Below are positions 1 through 14,114 of a stretch of DNA of 64,000 nucleotides, in pieces (position 1 is the first letter of the stretch; every line of letters starts with the position of its first letter). Made by a program: the position numbers and the translations under genes. The notes beneath the pieces were generated by a model. The model did no database searches, was not told the origin of the DNA, and worked only from the letters and a program-made list of their open reading frames with translations. Source of the DNA: Plecoglossus altivelis (taxonomy: Eukaryota; Chordata; Actinopteri; Osmeriformes; Plecoglossidae); NCBI GenBank assembly GCA_036571765.1, contig BROE01000011.1:5655962-5719961 (forward strand), given 5' to 3'.

Positions 1-1354
1 AGCGAGTAACAGAAATTACATTTATATTTAGCACTTCCATAGCAGGCATTAGGTTTGCTGACTATTCGTTGCTTTGGACTATGTTTTCCCAGTTTTAAAA
101 CTTTTGGCTGGGATTCACAAGGACATGCAACAAACCTTCAAATGGCCTCCCTTATCTTGAGTGATAGCGGCCTACACAACATCAATTCTTGGCTGAAAAT
201 CTGAGCCTCAAGAATCTAGGGGTTTGTAAATCGGATACAAGTGACCTCTAGTCTTGTGAGAAACAATGCCAAATTAGCTAAAAGGGTCAAACTGCATGGT
301 TCTGGTGAACACTTCCAACTCAGACCATGGAACACTCAGATTCAAAAGTGAATCAGTTACTAATTTTCACAGAGAAAATGTAATTGCCCCGCTAGTTTGG
401 AATCATCCATAAGGCCTGAGGTGCCCCTGAGAGCACAGCTTGGTCTAGGAGGACGGAGAATAGGAGTTGCATTGATGTAAGGGGCAAGGTGGGCGTGGAG
501 GTTCCGTCACCCTTATTCAGCCAGGAGATGAATGAGTCCGGCAGGGTCATTTCTCCGGGAGTCTTCTGGCGAGGTGAATGAAGGGACAGCTATAGGAGAG
601 TCCTGCAGAGACCGATCTCACGCTGTCTGCAGAAGAACGCGGCACTTTCGTTTTGTTGTGGTGGGGATTTGGATTAGTTTTTCTCGTTGGATTCGTTTGC
701 TGTTCGCCCCCTGCAAACTGTTGGCATTATAGTTAAGCAGGTAAATACTGCATAGTGCTTCCGTAGCGTACCAAAGCGCATTCCCTGTATAGTAATTGTT
801 ATAGGAGACCTTTAATGGCATGTGTATTGTATCCATGTGTATGGAACGGACGCCATATGCTTGATTGGACTTGGGCTATGGTAGCTTGGTAGGACTTGTC
901 AGTCCTAGCTAGACTAGCCCACTTCATCAGAACCATGTAAGGTACTTATCACATAACCTCAGACCATCACAAAAGGTCTAGGCCAATTGAATAAATTGAT
1001 GAACGGCCTCGCATTTATTGCTATAACGCTTGTTAGCACAATGATATACAGTACATATTCTTACACAAGGTAACAAAGAATACCATACTACTGATATTAC
1101 TGGCACAGGTGAAAATTTATGTTCCGTTTATAGCTACAAAGAACATAATAAGTGTTCACCTTCACAATGAAATGACTACATCTCTTGAGCTCCAGAGGGA
1201 GTCAGCATTGGGTTTATGAGTCCCTGGGTGATGATGTCACCCGTCTGTTATTGTAGAACCTCTGGCACTGTGGACAAATGACCACAGTCAATGCCACAGA
1301 ATTGTTACACTGGATGTCAGAAACACAAAACAAAGGAAGGACATCACACACGCC

Positions 1355-1374
1355 AACACACACACACACACACA
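1355..1374. repeat. (CA)n microsatellite
   Basis: Short pure CA run. It is one of many dinucleotide repeats in the left third of the window. Confidence 0.85.
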
Positions 1375-2421
1375 CTACTTAGAAATTCAATTGAATCAGA
1401 AGAAAGTCTTTTGTTTCTAAATGTGGAGTGTGGTGTATTGTTCTGGGTGGCCAGCTTGAAGCTGGGTGAGGTCAGGGTTGGGGTAGATTTAAGAGGCATC
1501 TGTTTTTAGACCAAAGCTTGTCACTTGAGCTTGAATACACACGGTTGGACTGTGTTCAAATGGAGATTTCTAAAGCTTTGTAAGGTCGGGACAGCAGTAA
1601 TGATGGAAGTGCTGAGAATACCTTAATACTACTCAGAGCAGGTTAGGTCCTTTCCCAATGTATCCAGGTTCTAGTAATTGCATTCAAATCCAGTGCTACT
1701 ATAAATGTAAAGAAGTATTTTGAAATCTGACTAGCTGGAGCTCACCTTGGTCTGACCTTCCAGATTGCAAATGATCCAGTATGACGCCCAACACTGCTAC
1801 TGGTTGTTGCTGACAAACTGCTAATACAGTAAAACAGGTTATTGAAGTCAGTCTAACTAAAGTATATTAGGACAAAGGAGATGAGGTCACAAGAGGCTGG
1901 GTGTACCAGGCCAGCCTGCTGTACACAATGACAGGAAGCCAGAGTCCAGGCTCACTTGCTCCTGCTGCAGCTGCCCAGTGGGATGCCATCTTGAGAGGAA
2001 ATCAGAGCCCAGAAAAGGGGTTGGGGGGGGGTCTGCGACTAATTTTAATTTCTGTGCCAGTGAAAGGGTGGCTGAGCACCAGGGGGTTCATGGGGTGGAA
2101 TCAGGAACGTGCTAAGCACAGCAAGCAGGATTGCTGAGCGAAGGACTTGCCCCCCCTCTCCACACCGACACACACACACCACACATTACACACACACACA
2201 CCCCTGCTGATGTACCCTGGGCCAGGTTGGGTTACAGATCGTGCCCATCAGCAGAAAGACCAGTTTAAAGAGGACCCAGCAGGTGAGCGATCAAACAGCC
2301 ACCCCAGTTCTCTCCTCCTTCTCCCTATCGTCCTCATCCTTTCTCCCTCCCCCTCTCACCCTACCTCATCCTGCCAGCATCAGCAAGGCTTGTGTTTAAA
2401 GGCCAATTGTTCGAAACTCGA

Positions 2422-2841
2422 NNNNNNNNNNNNNNNNNNNNNNNNNNNNNNNNNNNNNNNNNNNNNNNNNNNNNNNNNNNNNNNNNNNNNNNNNNNNNNN
2501 NNNNNNNNNNNNNNNNNNNNNNNNNNNNNNNNNNNNNNNNNNNNNNNNNNNNNNNNNNNNNNNNNNNNNNNNNNNNNNNNNNNNNNNNNNNNNNNNNNNN
2601 NNNNNNNNNNNNNNNNNNNNNNNNNNNNNNNNNNNNNNNNNNNNNNNNNNNNNNNNNNNNNNNNNNNNNNNNNNNNNNNNNNNNNNNNNNNNNNNNNNNN
2701 NNNNNNNNNNNNNNNNNNNNNNNNNNNNNNNNNNNNNNNNNNNNNNNNNNNNNNNNNNNNNNNNNNNNNNNNNNNNNNNNNNNNNNNNNNNNNNNNNNNN
2801 NNNNNNNNNNNNNNNNNNNNNNNNNNNNNNNNNNNNNNNNN
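2422..2841. other. Assembly gap (420 N)
   Basis: Unresolved bases in the assembly. The left flank is CA/CT-rich (2150-2370), so collapse of a simple repeat is a likely reason for the gap. Open frames running through the N stretch are meaningless. Confidence 0.99.
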
Positions 2842-5638
2842 AGAGTGGCGAGCAGAGAAGGACAGGGGAGAGGCCTAGCCTACTGCTCTCTTCTGAAGTC
2901 CCCGTGTGCTGATGCTCAGTGTTAGCTAATGAGACAGACTAGAGCAGCTTGGAGGGAACTGAGGCATAAGACCTCTTGTCTGTGCTCATGGCACAATGCA
3001 GCAACCTAATTACAGCTGTGGCATTTGGTACTCATTTATCGTAATTATACTGTGTGAGAATGTGAATGTATTTATCATCTGAGATGTTCTATAAATGTTT
3101 TCCTATGTGAAAATGTGGACTGATGTAGAACATATAGAATGCCTCTCCCCCTCTGAGTGAATGTAACAGTGGATTGAGGCGGTTGGTTGGCATTTATTCC
3201 CTGTAGGTATAGATGGAATGAAATGAGAGACAGTTACCACTTGTTTTTGTAAGTGCCAGGGGCTGAGGAGGGGAGAAAGGGGGAGTAGTGAAGAGGAGGG
3301 GAGGAAAAGAGAGGAACAGCTCAGTGTTATATTATGTGTTACTGTAATGAGACACGCTCAGACTCCATAACTCATACACAGACTGACAATCCAGGCTGTG
3401 CATGCAGGCACGCACACACACCAAACGTAGAACCACAAATGGATTTGTGTGTGTGTGGGTGCTTGGATTACACCACTGAATATTGCCAGTCCTCCTCATA
3501 AATCTATTGGGTCCATGGGCGTGTACTAAGGGTCTTCTCTTCAGCCTGCCTGCGTCTCCCATCCAGCCCATCAGTCTCTCTTCTCTCATCCTTCCTCCCC
3601 TCAACTATCCCTTCAACTCGCCCGCTCGCTTTCTTTCCCTTTTCCCTCATCAGAAACAAAGCAGACAGCGAAGTCAGACCTTTCTGATCTGCCCTGTTTC
3701 TACCCTCCAGATAATCTGTGTCCGTGTGTCAACATGGCTTCCATGACAGTCGAGACCTAGTGCCCAGTGACCCCGGAGTGATAATACCTGCAGGTTAATA
3801 CTGTACACACATCTTGCCATGCAACAGCACTCTAAGCTGCTTCACCTGATCTTTGTCTTGGCCAACAAATGGGGAGGAACAGAGGGATGGAAATGATCGA
3901 AACACGTGAACATCACAATGACTAAGGTCATTGTGACCTGGCCTGGTCTGACTGAGCATGTGCGCATACATCCTGAGGTACTTAACATGTCGTGACGTAC
4001 TAAATCCCCTACATGCTGTTCTGTAGCCAAGCCTCAAAAGCATAATCATGAAGCAGTTTCTTTTATCCAAATCAACCAAAAGGTGTATATAGGAAGTACA
4101 GCTGGAAATCGACGCTCAGAAGAAACTCAGAGCATCAAAGAAAAAAATCCAGGTGGCTTAATGATAAACACCATCAGTGATGCTAAACTCCCACATACAT
4201 CTCAAACACAAGGGAAAACGTTGGGTCCACTGCGGTGACGGAAAAGTACAGCTGTCAGCATGGTAGATCACGGTGCTGATGTAGCTATTCCTCATTCTAG
4301 CTGTTCATCCTGTCCTTGGTCCCATACCTAACAAAATGTGAATAATCTACAAGGCCAGCAGGTGTGCATGTGTTGGTGTGTGTGTAGACGGTTGGGGAGG
4401 GGGGGGCTGCAGATGGCGGTGCAGTTCTGTCTGTATTTATGTATGTCTGCGCATATCTGAAATGGGAATTCTAAGACCAACCGTTTGCTTTGAAAGCACC
4501 CCTGAAACTCGTCTGATAAGTTGCCGCTGGTTGTTTTGATGAAGATCACAGCTGTAGTATCTTTTAATACAGTCAATTCTGTTGCCATGGATACTGCTGA
4601 CAGCTCAAGGGGTTTGTGAGCCCGCGATGGACCGCAACCTCCATGGGCTGTGGCCTAGGGCTGGGGCTGGAGTAGAGGCTGGAGGCGGAGGTTGAAGGCG
4701 TGGGCCAGTAGTGGTGGTAATGAGACACACTGTTGCACACTGTTGCCCTTTTGTTTAATACCAGCACAGGGAGAGAAACACACTCACTTACCAATTCCAG
4801 CTGTCATGTTGTCCTGCCATTAGCCTGTGGAGCAGTACACAAATGACAGCTATCTGACTGCAGGAGCACTCTAGCGTGCCTGGTGACATTTCATTTAAGA
4901 CAGCAGCAGTAAATGATCAACCAGGCAGTATCATTTTACTGAGGTTATCTGCGACAGAGTGCTGAGAGACAGGTGGCCGGGAGTCTGTGCATGCTTCGAG
5001 CATGCCTGGGTTTGAATGGAGGAGGCAGAGGTGGGTAAGGAGGTGGTGGAGGTGTCAAAAGGTAGGGGGTGATGTGTTGACAACCCCAACAGGCATCCAG
5101 GCCCTTTTCATGAAGCTGTCTTAGCAGTGCGCGTCGTCATCATCGGCAACCGCCTTTTCTCATCCTTTCATCATGATGAAAGGAACCGACAGGATGCACA
5201 CTGCAGACACGGGGTGGACTGGAATCCTTAGCTCTCATCACAACCATCTAGCTGTACTACATCTCCAGAAAGCAGGAGCCACAGGCCAGTTAGTTTCCGC
5301 TCCTGTTTGCAGTGACACGTCACCAGGGCGACTGTCCTCTCTGAGATCCTTTCAAGACTGAGGACTTAAAAAGGAGTAAAGAAATAATCTTGTATTAGTC
5401 TTGAAAGACCGATTTTCAAATCGCATCAAAACTGTATTAAAATCAAATGAAAAAGAACCATAGCTATATGCATTATAAAATAAGATGCATTTCATGTGGA
5501 ACACACAATCTGCAAATCCTCTTATGATATTTTAAATAAAGTTTTTGAATAGACTCTAATCTATGATCTATCCTCCATCCCTATATCAGTAATGACCAGG
5601 ACTTAGGGTAAGCCATGCCATTTAGATTAATACAAACG

Positions 5639-5780
5639 CTCTCTCCCTCCCTCTCTCGCTCTCCTATTCTCTTTTGCCCGCTTTCTCTTCCTCCCCCTCT
5701 CACCCTCCGATTTTCTTCGCACCCTCGTCCTCTCTCACTCACTCTCTCTCTCTCTCTCTCTTCCTCCTTCCCTCCTTTGC
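5639..5780. repeat. CT-rich polypyrimidine tract with a (CT)n core
   Basis: About 140 bases of almost pure pyrimidine on the plus strand, with a pure CT core at about 5742-5762. It generates spurious Ser/Leu/Pro-rich and Arg/Glu-rich frames on the two strands. Confidence 0.85.
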
Positions 5781-8700
5781 TTTCTCTTCCGGTACAACTC
5801 TCGCTCATGAGAAATACCCCCTCCTCCAAGTGTGCGATTATTCCCTCCTTCCCAGGCTTGCGTGCTCTCCTTTGCTTCTGTGGGCGTCTGTGTGTACATG
5901 AAAGGGCCTACTAGGATAACATTAAGTTCGTGAAACACACACACCGCAGCCTGTAGCCCAGAGCGTTCACTACAGCAAGAACATCCCTCCAGCTGGAGCG
6001 AACGATCAGGCAACGCATCGCACAGTGCACAGACCTGATGAGCCAGAGGAGTCGGGGGCGGCTGGTGGCTTGTGGGTAATGGTGCATTGTGGGAAGGGAG
6101 TGAGGGAAAGAGGATGATTTGGGGGAGTGGTCCTTGGGGGGGCACGCTCCATTGGCTGCCGTAACCATGATGAATCGACCTGCTCTGGTAACTCACTTAA
6201 CTGGGCTCTGCAGACCCTGCCTAAGAAGAAGCCTCACAGAGGAAATATCCCCCTTTTCCCCAAAGTTTGTCTTTGTGTTTAAATCCCCCCCTCAGTCTAT
6301 ATTTTGAAGGATATGTCTCATTTTGCCTGGGCAGGAAGGGCACTGGGGAACCATGAGCACAGTGGCTGAGAAAAAATGACAGTGACCAGCTGAATGGGTC
6401 TTTATTTTCTTCAATCCCATCCCCCTTCTGGCTCTGAGTAGGGAAGGCGTTTCTAGGGCGCGGCCCACTTTAGACCACAGTCACAATGGGGCCTAACACA
6501 CCATGGATTCCTCTGGTGCCTTACGAATTGAGGGTTTTAAGTGTATGGAGTAAGTACAGTATGTGAACGCAAAGCACTGGGTAGAACCATATGGTAAATG
6601 CTTATGTCCATGTCTGTGGGAGGTGGTGTTAATGTATGTGTACGTGTGTGCATCTGCCTGTCATAAGGATGCTTGTGAGTGACAAGCTTCCTTAGAGGCG
6701 GAAGGTTTCCTGCTGTAGAAGACTACAGCAGTTGCTGATTCCTCTCTTCACCATCATCACTGGCTAAAGGACTTACCAACTAGCTGGCTAGTTGGCTAAA
6801 TGACTCGCTGTCTGATTGGTTGACTGGCTGTTTTATCCAAATTCATGACAGACTGGCTCGCTGACTAAGGCTTGCCGACTTTCTCGCTGCGTCCATAATT
6901 CAAATCTCCTCTTGAAAACACTTCACAGTGTTTTTCCCTCTGCATAGTGATGGTGCTGCAAGCCAGCCAACATGCAGTGTAATGACAGGGATGCAGTGGA
7001 TGTCATCCATCAGAGACTAAATCAGATTTTGGTGTCTGCTTGTTTCCAGTAGGTGTTTCCAAGGTCCCTGCCCAGAGCACAAAGATAGCTGTTGGCTGAG
7101 GTGTTCACAGGAAGCCGATCATCTGGCTCACCTGCTAATCACATCAGCAACTTCAACACAAAACATGCCTAATGAAGCCAGTAAGTGGAAGTAGATCTCA
7201 GCCAACATTTTGTACCACCTAAAGCTGTCAAGGACAGACACAAAACACACACTGTTTTAGAATCCAGGTCACAGCATGTGTTTGGCCAACTAGGTCACTA
7301 ACATGTACAGATGCACACCTACACACCCACACACAGACGTACCAGACGTGCTTGATAGGGATCTGGATAGTGCACAAACAAAGCCTTCGTCTGCAGCGGA
7401 AGGATGCGCGAGGAAGATCAAAAGTCGTATGATCTGCTGTGTTGTCATCCTTTGCATTTTAAGGATCTTCATTGGTGTGTGGAGTTATTGTAAATGACTG
7501 GTTTGTGGCATTTGTTTACTGTGTTCTAGAAACACTTGATTTGAGATGAGGACATCCAAGACACAACACATGCCCTCATTCCTGATGTACAGTGCCAATG
7601 GGAACAAAGAAGTCTTCGCCTTTAAGTCAGAAGACTTCAGCTTAGGTCAACCAGGCTGGCCAATTACTGTATCTGTCATATGTCACCTAATTTCAGGACA
7701 GTGATAGGACACTGACAATTTACATCAAATGTGGTGTAATTGATGAGCTGACTGGATGGACTACTTCGCGACAACAGGGGACATTTGTTTCACCAAAGAA
7801 GAAGTAGAGTATTGAAAACGCTCCACCTTGAACAGCAGCGACGATCTCATCCTCTTATTATCAATCGATCTCGTGCCCTCTCTTCTCAGCCAGGCTTCAA
7901 GTCTCGTTCCGGACGGAGCCTCAGATTTCAATTAGCGAAATCGTCTACACATGATTGAATGTGAGAAATTAGAGACGCGGATATGAGAGGAAGTGTTTTT
8001 GCCCCGACGATACACTATAGTCCGCTGTCATTGGATAGGATATGCCTGCACTTGTCACCTGGGTGTAACCCTTGGCTCTAAAGGCCAGCCATGACAGAAT
8101 GTATTCACCCACACGCTGAGACGCTGTGATATAATTTATTGAAGATGAAGTGTGTCTCATTTGACCCTGAACCAGAAAAATCACTTCCTAACATCAGGTA
8201 TGTTTTGACTTTACTGACTTCCTTAGGGCCTTTTCAAGCTGAGCTTGACTGCTCTGTACTCCAGGAGCCGATGCACTCGCTGAGCAGCTATGAATAATGG
8301 AGTAATAAGCAGTGGTTTAAAACCGATGCTGATTTGTGGGTTGTTTATTGAAAGCAGTGTGTGTGTCTGAGTGCAAGCATTTTCATGCAAACATAATCAC
8401 TTCTGTTTTTGTACCTAGCATAATTAAAATACAATCTCAACAGGCTTCAGGACGAGCAAAAACAAGATTTTTGTTGTTGTTGTTTTTTGCCTGTTCCCCT
8501 CATTGCATTTCATCTCTTTGTCTTTCTGTCTCTCCCCTTGCTTGTCCTGCTTCATAATCACGACTGCCAGAGGTTAACATTGCTGGTGCCTTTGCTATTT
8601 ATATCACACCAGTGATCTGACCAGCTATCAGAACTGTGTGTGTGTCAAATACATTTTTTTCAAATACAGGGCACTTCACAGCACTCTCTCATCGAGCAAT

Positions 8701-9519
8701 GACACCTTTCCCACCTATAGCATCTGCGGCCATCCGAGAGTGTGTGTGTTTGGGTGTACATATGCTTGTTTGCAAGTGTGCATATGTGTTTTGGGGATTG
8801 GAGGAGTAAGATAAGATGGACTAAAACCCTGTGTAAAGGGCTCAGCTCCGAGATCCTCCACGCTGGCAGGGGCTGACTGCTACAGCGGGAGCAGAGACTC
8901 TTCGGCAAGGCGTCAGGAGCAAGCTCTTAGGGTGATTAGTGCAATCCCCCTGCACGTTTCTGTCAGGCTAATAAGCTTCCACAAAGAACATGCGCAGACC
9001 CAGTTCCAGCAGATTTACCCAAGGTAACTTTCTGAGGGGGGACACCGGTAATCAATCTGGTTATTGGTTATCCACTGAACCCTGTGGAAAGTGGAATGCT
9101 ACTGTTGTTTAACTTGAGGGGTAAGTTGTATGAAAGAGTCACCCTGCAGTATGGGCTACTGGGCCATGCAGTGTGTTTGTTCATTCACATCGTTCATCTT
9201 CATTTTTCTCATCTTGAAATGACCTCTTGCTGCATGAACCCAGCAGCCTTTGCTTGGCTCAGTCGTATACTGTGTGTATCACCGGGGTAATGTGTGATGG
9301 CGCGGTGTACAGTGGCTCGGACCGGCATCTCATCAGCAGGGAGAGAGGCTAGCGAGGCAAAGGGTTAGCTCAAGGCTGGAGTAGCGGCGGGATCGAACAA
9401 ATGCCACTCCCGTGTAATTACCCAGACTCCCCGTGTCCAGGGCCTGTAGGTGGGCTGTTGACAGGTCCACACATCCCACACTATCAGCCCCTTCACTAAG
9501 AGTAATGAGGCGTGCTGCA

Positions 9520-9562
9520 TGCACACACACAGACATACACACACACAGACATACACACACAC
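9520..9562. repeat. CA repeat interrupted by GACATA
   Basis: CA dinucleotides interrupted twice by the same GACATA unit, making a short two-to-three-copy higher-order repeat. There are no CRISPR-like unique spacers. Confidence 0.75.
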
Positions 9563-9919
9563 TGGGACAAGAATAAATGCACGTGTGTGGGTGGGTGTGT
9601 ATGCGTGTGTAAAAAGGGGAGGAGTGAATGGGCCAATAGGGAGGTGGGCGCGAAACAAATCGCACTTTCACCCTCATTGTCTACTGCAGTGCATATTCAA
9701 AGGTACCTGATTAGAAATTCTTTGTGGCTTTTCACGAGAGGAAGGAGAATTTGTAAGCAAGCTTCGAGTGATGCCAGAGGAACAGACGGCTACACCATGC
9801 CAACAGAAGGTCTATGTGATCAGCTTTGAAAGAAGCTGAGAAAGAAAGACAAAGAGTTGAGTTTGGTGTGCAAGCGCCAGTGTTGGTGTGTGTGTGTTCA
9901 TATGTGCAAGCACGTGTGT

Positions 9920-9962
9920 GTTGTTGTAGTGTGTGTGTTGGGGGGGGGGGGGGGGTGGGGGG
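9920..9962. repeat. (GT)n followed by a G16 homopolymer
   Basis: A GT repeat runs into 16 consecutive G (9940-9955), then T and six more G. Such a run can form a G-quadruplex and is prone to sequencing length error. Confidence 0.8.
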
Positions 9963-12900
9963 TGAGTGCCTCTTGTGTTTCCACCTGCAGTTGAATGCCA
10001 AGCTGAAACGAACAGCTGGACGTTGCTTCTCCTCAAAGCCCTCCCTCCTCCCACCCCCACCGTAATGGCTGCAATTTGGCACTTGATGAATCCTGGGGAA
10101 AACAGAAATCATTTCACCCTCCTCGATTATGGCTTGATGGTCCTGCTGCAGCTCTTCTGAACAATGCAATCTGATGACTGAGTGGAATTCCCAACAACAA
10201 AATGGGCTTAATCATCTGTGGATGTCCATGTGTTGTCTTTGAGTGTACATACTTCACTTCTGAGTAACAGGAGGTTATCTCAAGCATCTCGCGGCCAGAC
10301 ACACACACACACACAGCTAGTCAAGCAAGTGGAAATGCTTGAATTAGGCACTTGACACTTTGGTCTCCCAAAACCACAGTGAACACCTCCCCTCCATTTC
10401 CACCCTCACCACACAAACCGCACACATATACACAAACACACTGTTCCCTGGTGATGTGCTGATGAAGACGCTCTGAGGGAGGGAGGAGGGGGGGGGGTCA
10501 GAGGTCAGTCTTCACAGCAGAGGGGGCGGGGCTGTCGGAGAAACAAAGAGGCCTGGCTGGGGGACGCTAGGTAAGGGCTTCCTCTTTGTGTGAAGTTGGG
10601 GACATGAGCATCTGTGACAGACGTCGGGGACAATAGTTGGAGTGAGGAGCCTCCATTTTTGGGATTGTGCTGACGCCGGCAGGGTGGGAGTGAGGGGAGG
10701 CGGTCAGTTTCTATCCCTCAATAGGAGCCCTTTATTTGGGATGTCTTTCTACAGCAGACAGGGAACTGCCTGGTCAATTACCATCAGTCAGCTGAACACT
10801 GTGGTGAACCCAGAGCAACGCCTTTGTCGTCCTGCGGACGCAGAGCAGGATGTTACCATCATCGTGCAGGCCGTCACTGCCACTGATGAGCAGTTGAATG
10901 GGAGGAGGGAAGGAGGGGAGGTCCTCAAAGAGACGAGCAGGTGCATCTTGGGACACGACAACGTGAACCAGGAGGAAGATTCCACAGGACTGTTCCGGTG
11001 CAGCAAAGCCTTGACTGACAAACAGTTGAAGCACTGCAGCAATCAGCAGACACGACAAGTGGGTGTCTGTGTTCACATTCTTTGAGTGTTGTTGGCCTTG
11101 GAAAGGTTTGAGTGTGGTTATAAATATATCAAGGAAAGTCAAACGAAATCATACAGGGAGTTCACATAATTTGGGGAGATTTCTTGCTTTATCTATCTGA
11201 GCACCTTTGTGCCTGTCTCTGTCTCTCTCTTGTTCTCTCATTCTCACTCTCTCTTTTGTTCTCTCATTCTCTAACGCTCATCTTGTTCTCTCATTCTCAT
11301 TCTCTCACTCCCATTCACGCTATCTCTCCTGCTCACTCTCTCTCTCTCTACTCACCCTTCCCCACATCGTGCCAGGAGGACACCACTCATGAAAGCGCCC
11401 GCCTTCTATCACCTGCACGAATAACCTACCCCAGTGGGAAATATGGGAATCCTCCCGACTCGAGAAACATCATTCCTTCAAATATCTGATTCTGTTCAGC
11501 AGACACACACAGACATCTAGCTTATTTGTCACTGAAGAGAATCTTTCACCCCCCCCAGCCAGCCAGCCAGTCTCCCCTCCCCCTGCGCTTCCCCTCACAC
11601 TCTGAGGAGTGCTGAGCAGTGTCTAGGTTCATTGTGTTGTACATGAAGGACAGGGCCAGACATACAGGGACTCGTGGGACCTCATCAAAATGTCATATTA
11701 CTGCGGACCTCCCCTGAACAACGCTGGGCGACTACAGGAGGTATCTAATTCTGCAATGTTACCTCCCAAAAACATTCCCGGGCACACTTTTTTGCAGTAC
11801 ACTTGTAGTATGCATTGCCACTCAAGCAAGCTAAATCAGCTTGTTGTGCTGATGGAGTGTTTGTACATAAACATGCCTGTATCTAGGTTAACTTGGAGCG
11901 GCCAATCTGTTCTCTCTCCCTGTATCCTTAATCTCTTACTCTGTGTTCCACGCCTTTAACCAAAAAAGCAGCGAGCGAGAGAGGGTGGGTGGGTGGGAGG
12001 ATGAGAGGTGGTGATACAGAGTGAGACTCAGACAAAAAGCATTTTAGTAGAGGTGTGTGATAGGAAAAGGAGGGGGGCCGGATCAACTCAGGCAGCCCCC
12101 AAACAAACGTGGCCATTAAGCTGTGAACGTTACCACTCTCAGTCTAGAGATCCTATATTAAATCCTATATTAAACTGGCAGCAATCAACCAGATTAAACC
12201 TCACACTCAGATCTAGCAATACAACATCTTTTCTCCCAGTCATCTTCCTGGGGTCAAACATCATCACACTTGAACATGCTATAGATAACTCCTCAACCTT
12301 TTGCTCATGGTGTAGCATGACGTGAGACAGTGAGCCTGACCAGGGCTGGTCAGTGATGTATCATGTCATTAGGAGAGAGCGGTGTGACCCCCAAAATAGG
12401 ATGACCACATCTCTGCCCAGGACTCCCAACCCGACAAGGGATTGATCCAGCCCCATCTGGGTGGATGAGATGAGCAATGAGTCCTCATTGATCCACTGCT
12501 GCAGAGGGCTAAGGGTCCCAGAGAAACCAGCTCATTGATCCGCAGACAAGGGAGAGGACAGAGGGGAGAGGAGAGGCGAGAGGGCAGGCAGAGAGAGAGG
12601 GCGAGCCAGGGGGAGAGCCAGGGAGAGAGATGTGTGAATGAGGGAAAGAGAAAAGAGAAAAACAGACAGCAGGAGAGGAGAGAGAGACGGATGATAAGAG
12701 GAGAAGAAACTCCCCTCTCCAACCCTCCCTCACTCACCCCTCCCTCGGAGCTGTTCACTCGCCCATGCATACTCAGTGCCTTCCTCTGACCATGTGGTTC
12801 CATTTAACTGACTGGTGGGAGGCACCCTCCAAAGCGGCAGTTGTGCTGGAACACAGGGGCTGCAGTCCATCCACAGCAACACTCCGCTAGGGTCTACAGC

Positions 12901-13957
12901 AGCACTCCAGTGCCTTACTCTAACCTCCATCATCCTCAACAAAGCAAACGCATGGAGGCGACTATGACGTGGTCTTGGCTCATTAAAACCGGCCTGCATT
13001 CCAACAGCTTTTGCGGTCTGCAGCTCCTCCAGCAGCGTGTGCCACACGCTCACACCCTCCACTCCCGTCATTCCCTGCAGCTTCGGGGTCCACCATGGCA
13101 CACCACTTCAAAAACACATGTCAAAGCCGTGACAAATGGCTCCAATAGCGGTTTGGAGTGCCGAACAAGTTCCACCTGCCACAGTGAGCGAGAGAAAGTG
13201 AGTGAGGGAGAGATAGAGGGAGAGAGAGAGAGAGAGAGTCGAGGAGAATGAATCAGAGAGCGGCAGCAGCAAAAGATCCAGCCCCCGCTCTTCAGCAGGG
13301 CGAACAGGGATCCACCTCAGGGACTGCAGTAAATATGGTCTCGTACCACGCAGCGTGGCAAAAATGGCTCCAACATGACCCCCCCCCACGCTTTTTCACA
13401 CCTTTACACCCACAGAGGAGTGGGGGGGGGGACGACTTCAAAGCAAAGAGCCCTTCAACAACTCAGGTTCATGTTTTATTCTCTCCTCTCTTTCTGTCTC
13501 TCTATGTCTCTGTCTCACACTAAGCTGTAGATAGATCTACATGCTTAACATTTCCTTATCAATTGGAAGTGACTTTAAATCCAAGCCAGAGCTGAGATAG
13601 AGCGTCAGCACCGCAGACAATGACCGCTAGACCCGAAGCAAAGACACCCCTGGTCTGACTTCTGGATGTAGCGCCGTTTAGACAAGAAACCACCCTCAGG
13701 GAAAGACTAAGCACTGGAGCTTTCACCATCACCAATCTCTACCCCCGACTGCCCCTCTTCACCCCAAAACACACACACAAACATTTTGATATCAATATTT
13801 GATAAAGGGGTGGGACGGGAGGGTCTGTGGCAAAGTCCCGCTCAGATGTGAGGGAGCATTCACTTCTAGTAACCCATCTTTCCCTGGTTGTCCAGCTAGC
13901 TCAAGCTGAGCGAGGGCACTGACGGAGAGGGAGGCGATTACACGGACAGCACCCTAC

Positions 13958-14114
13958 CTGTTTGCCAGACGTAGACAGGTTTGGTATCCTCCTCAGTTTG
14001 TGTCTTGACCTCCCAGACGCCCAGCAGTAGCAGCAGTGCTGCCAGCCTCCAGAGAGGGGGGAGTGCCCCTCTCCAGACACCAAGCGTCCCCTGCACTCCG
14101 CCGGCCAGCCCCAT
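13958..14114 (-). CDS. Putative first coding exon of a THSD7-like thrombospondin type-1 domain receptor (partial gene)
   Basis: The 157-nt exon runs from an ATG at 14114 (minus-strand context GAAGCCATGG, a strong Kozak match) to a GT donor at 13957 (ACAG|GTAGGG), ending in phase 1. It encodes 52 residues. Residues 1-37 contain a hydrophobic core (LAALLLLLGVW) typical of a signal peptide. The mature start EEDTKPVYVWQT-G follows. In human THSD7A the mature chain starts with a very similar '..LYLWKTG' just before the first TSP1-like module (PWGRC), and the family also begins with MGL. THSD7A is a large endothelial/podocyte membrane protein with many TSP1 repeats. No second exon is visible in the 13.9 kb to the left, so intron 1 would be long. 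The in-frame upstream ATG at 14195 is less likely because its extension is not signal-like overall and the family starts with MGL. The family assignment rests on few residues; another secreted or receptor protein remains possible. Confidence 0.45.

Larger units (their letters stand above)
1..13957. other. Non-coding stretch, probably intron 1 of the THSD7-like gene
   Basis: No exon could be supported here on either strand. Open frames are short, lack splice context, or are low-complexity translations of CT, CA and GA tracts. If the exon at 13958-14114 is the first coding exon of a minus-strand gene, this whole stretch is the 5' part of its first intron. The stretch holds many CA/GT and CT microsatellites, a 16-base G run at 9940-9955 and the assembly gap at 2422-2841. 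An exon hidden in the gap cannot be excluded. Confidence 0.55.

Noticed and set aside
2147..2925. 243-aa and 177-aa frames crossing the N gap
   Set aside because: Open only because N codons contain no stop. Not evidence of coding.
9519..9570. CRISPR-like alternation of CA tracts and GACATA
   Set aside because: The host is a eukaryote. The interspersed units are identical and very short, and no cas genes are present.
10774..11142. 122-aa minus-strand open frame overlapping a 147-aa plus-strand frame
   Set aside because: Both strands are open over about 370 bases in a fairly GC-balanced region. I recognise no domain, and there is no clear splice or promoter context. Treated as chance frames.
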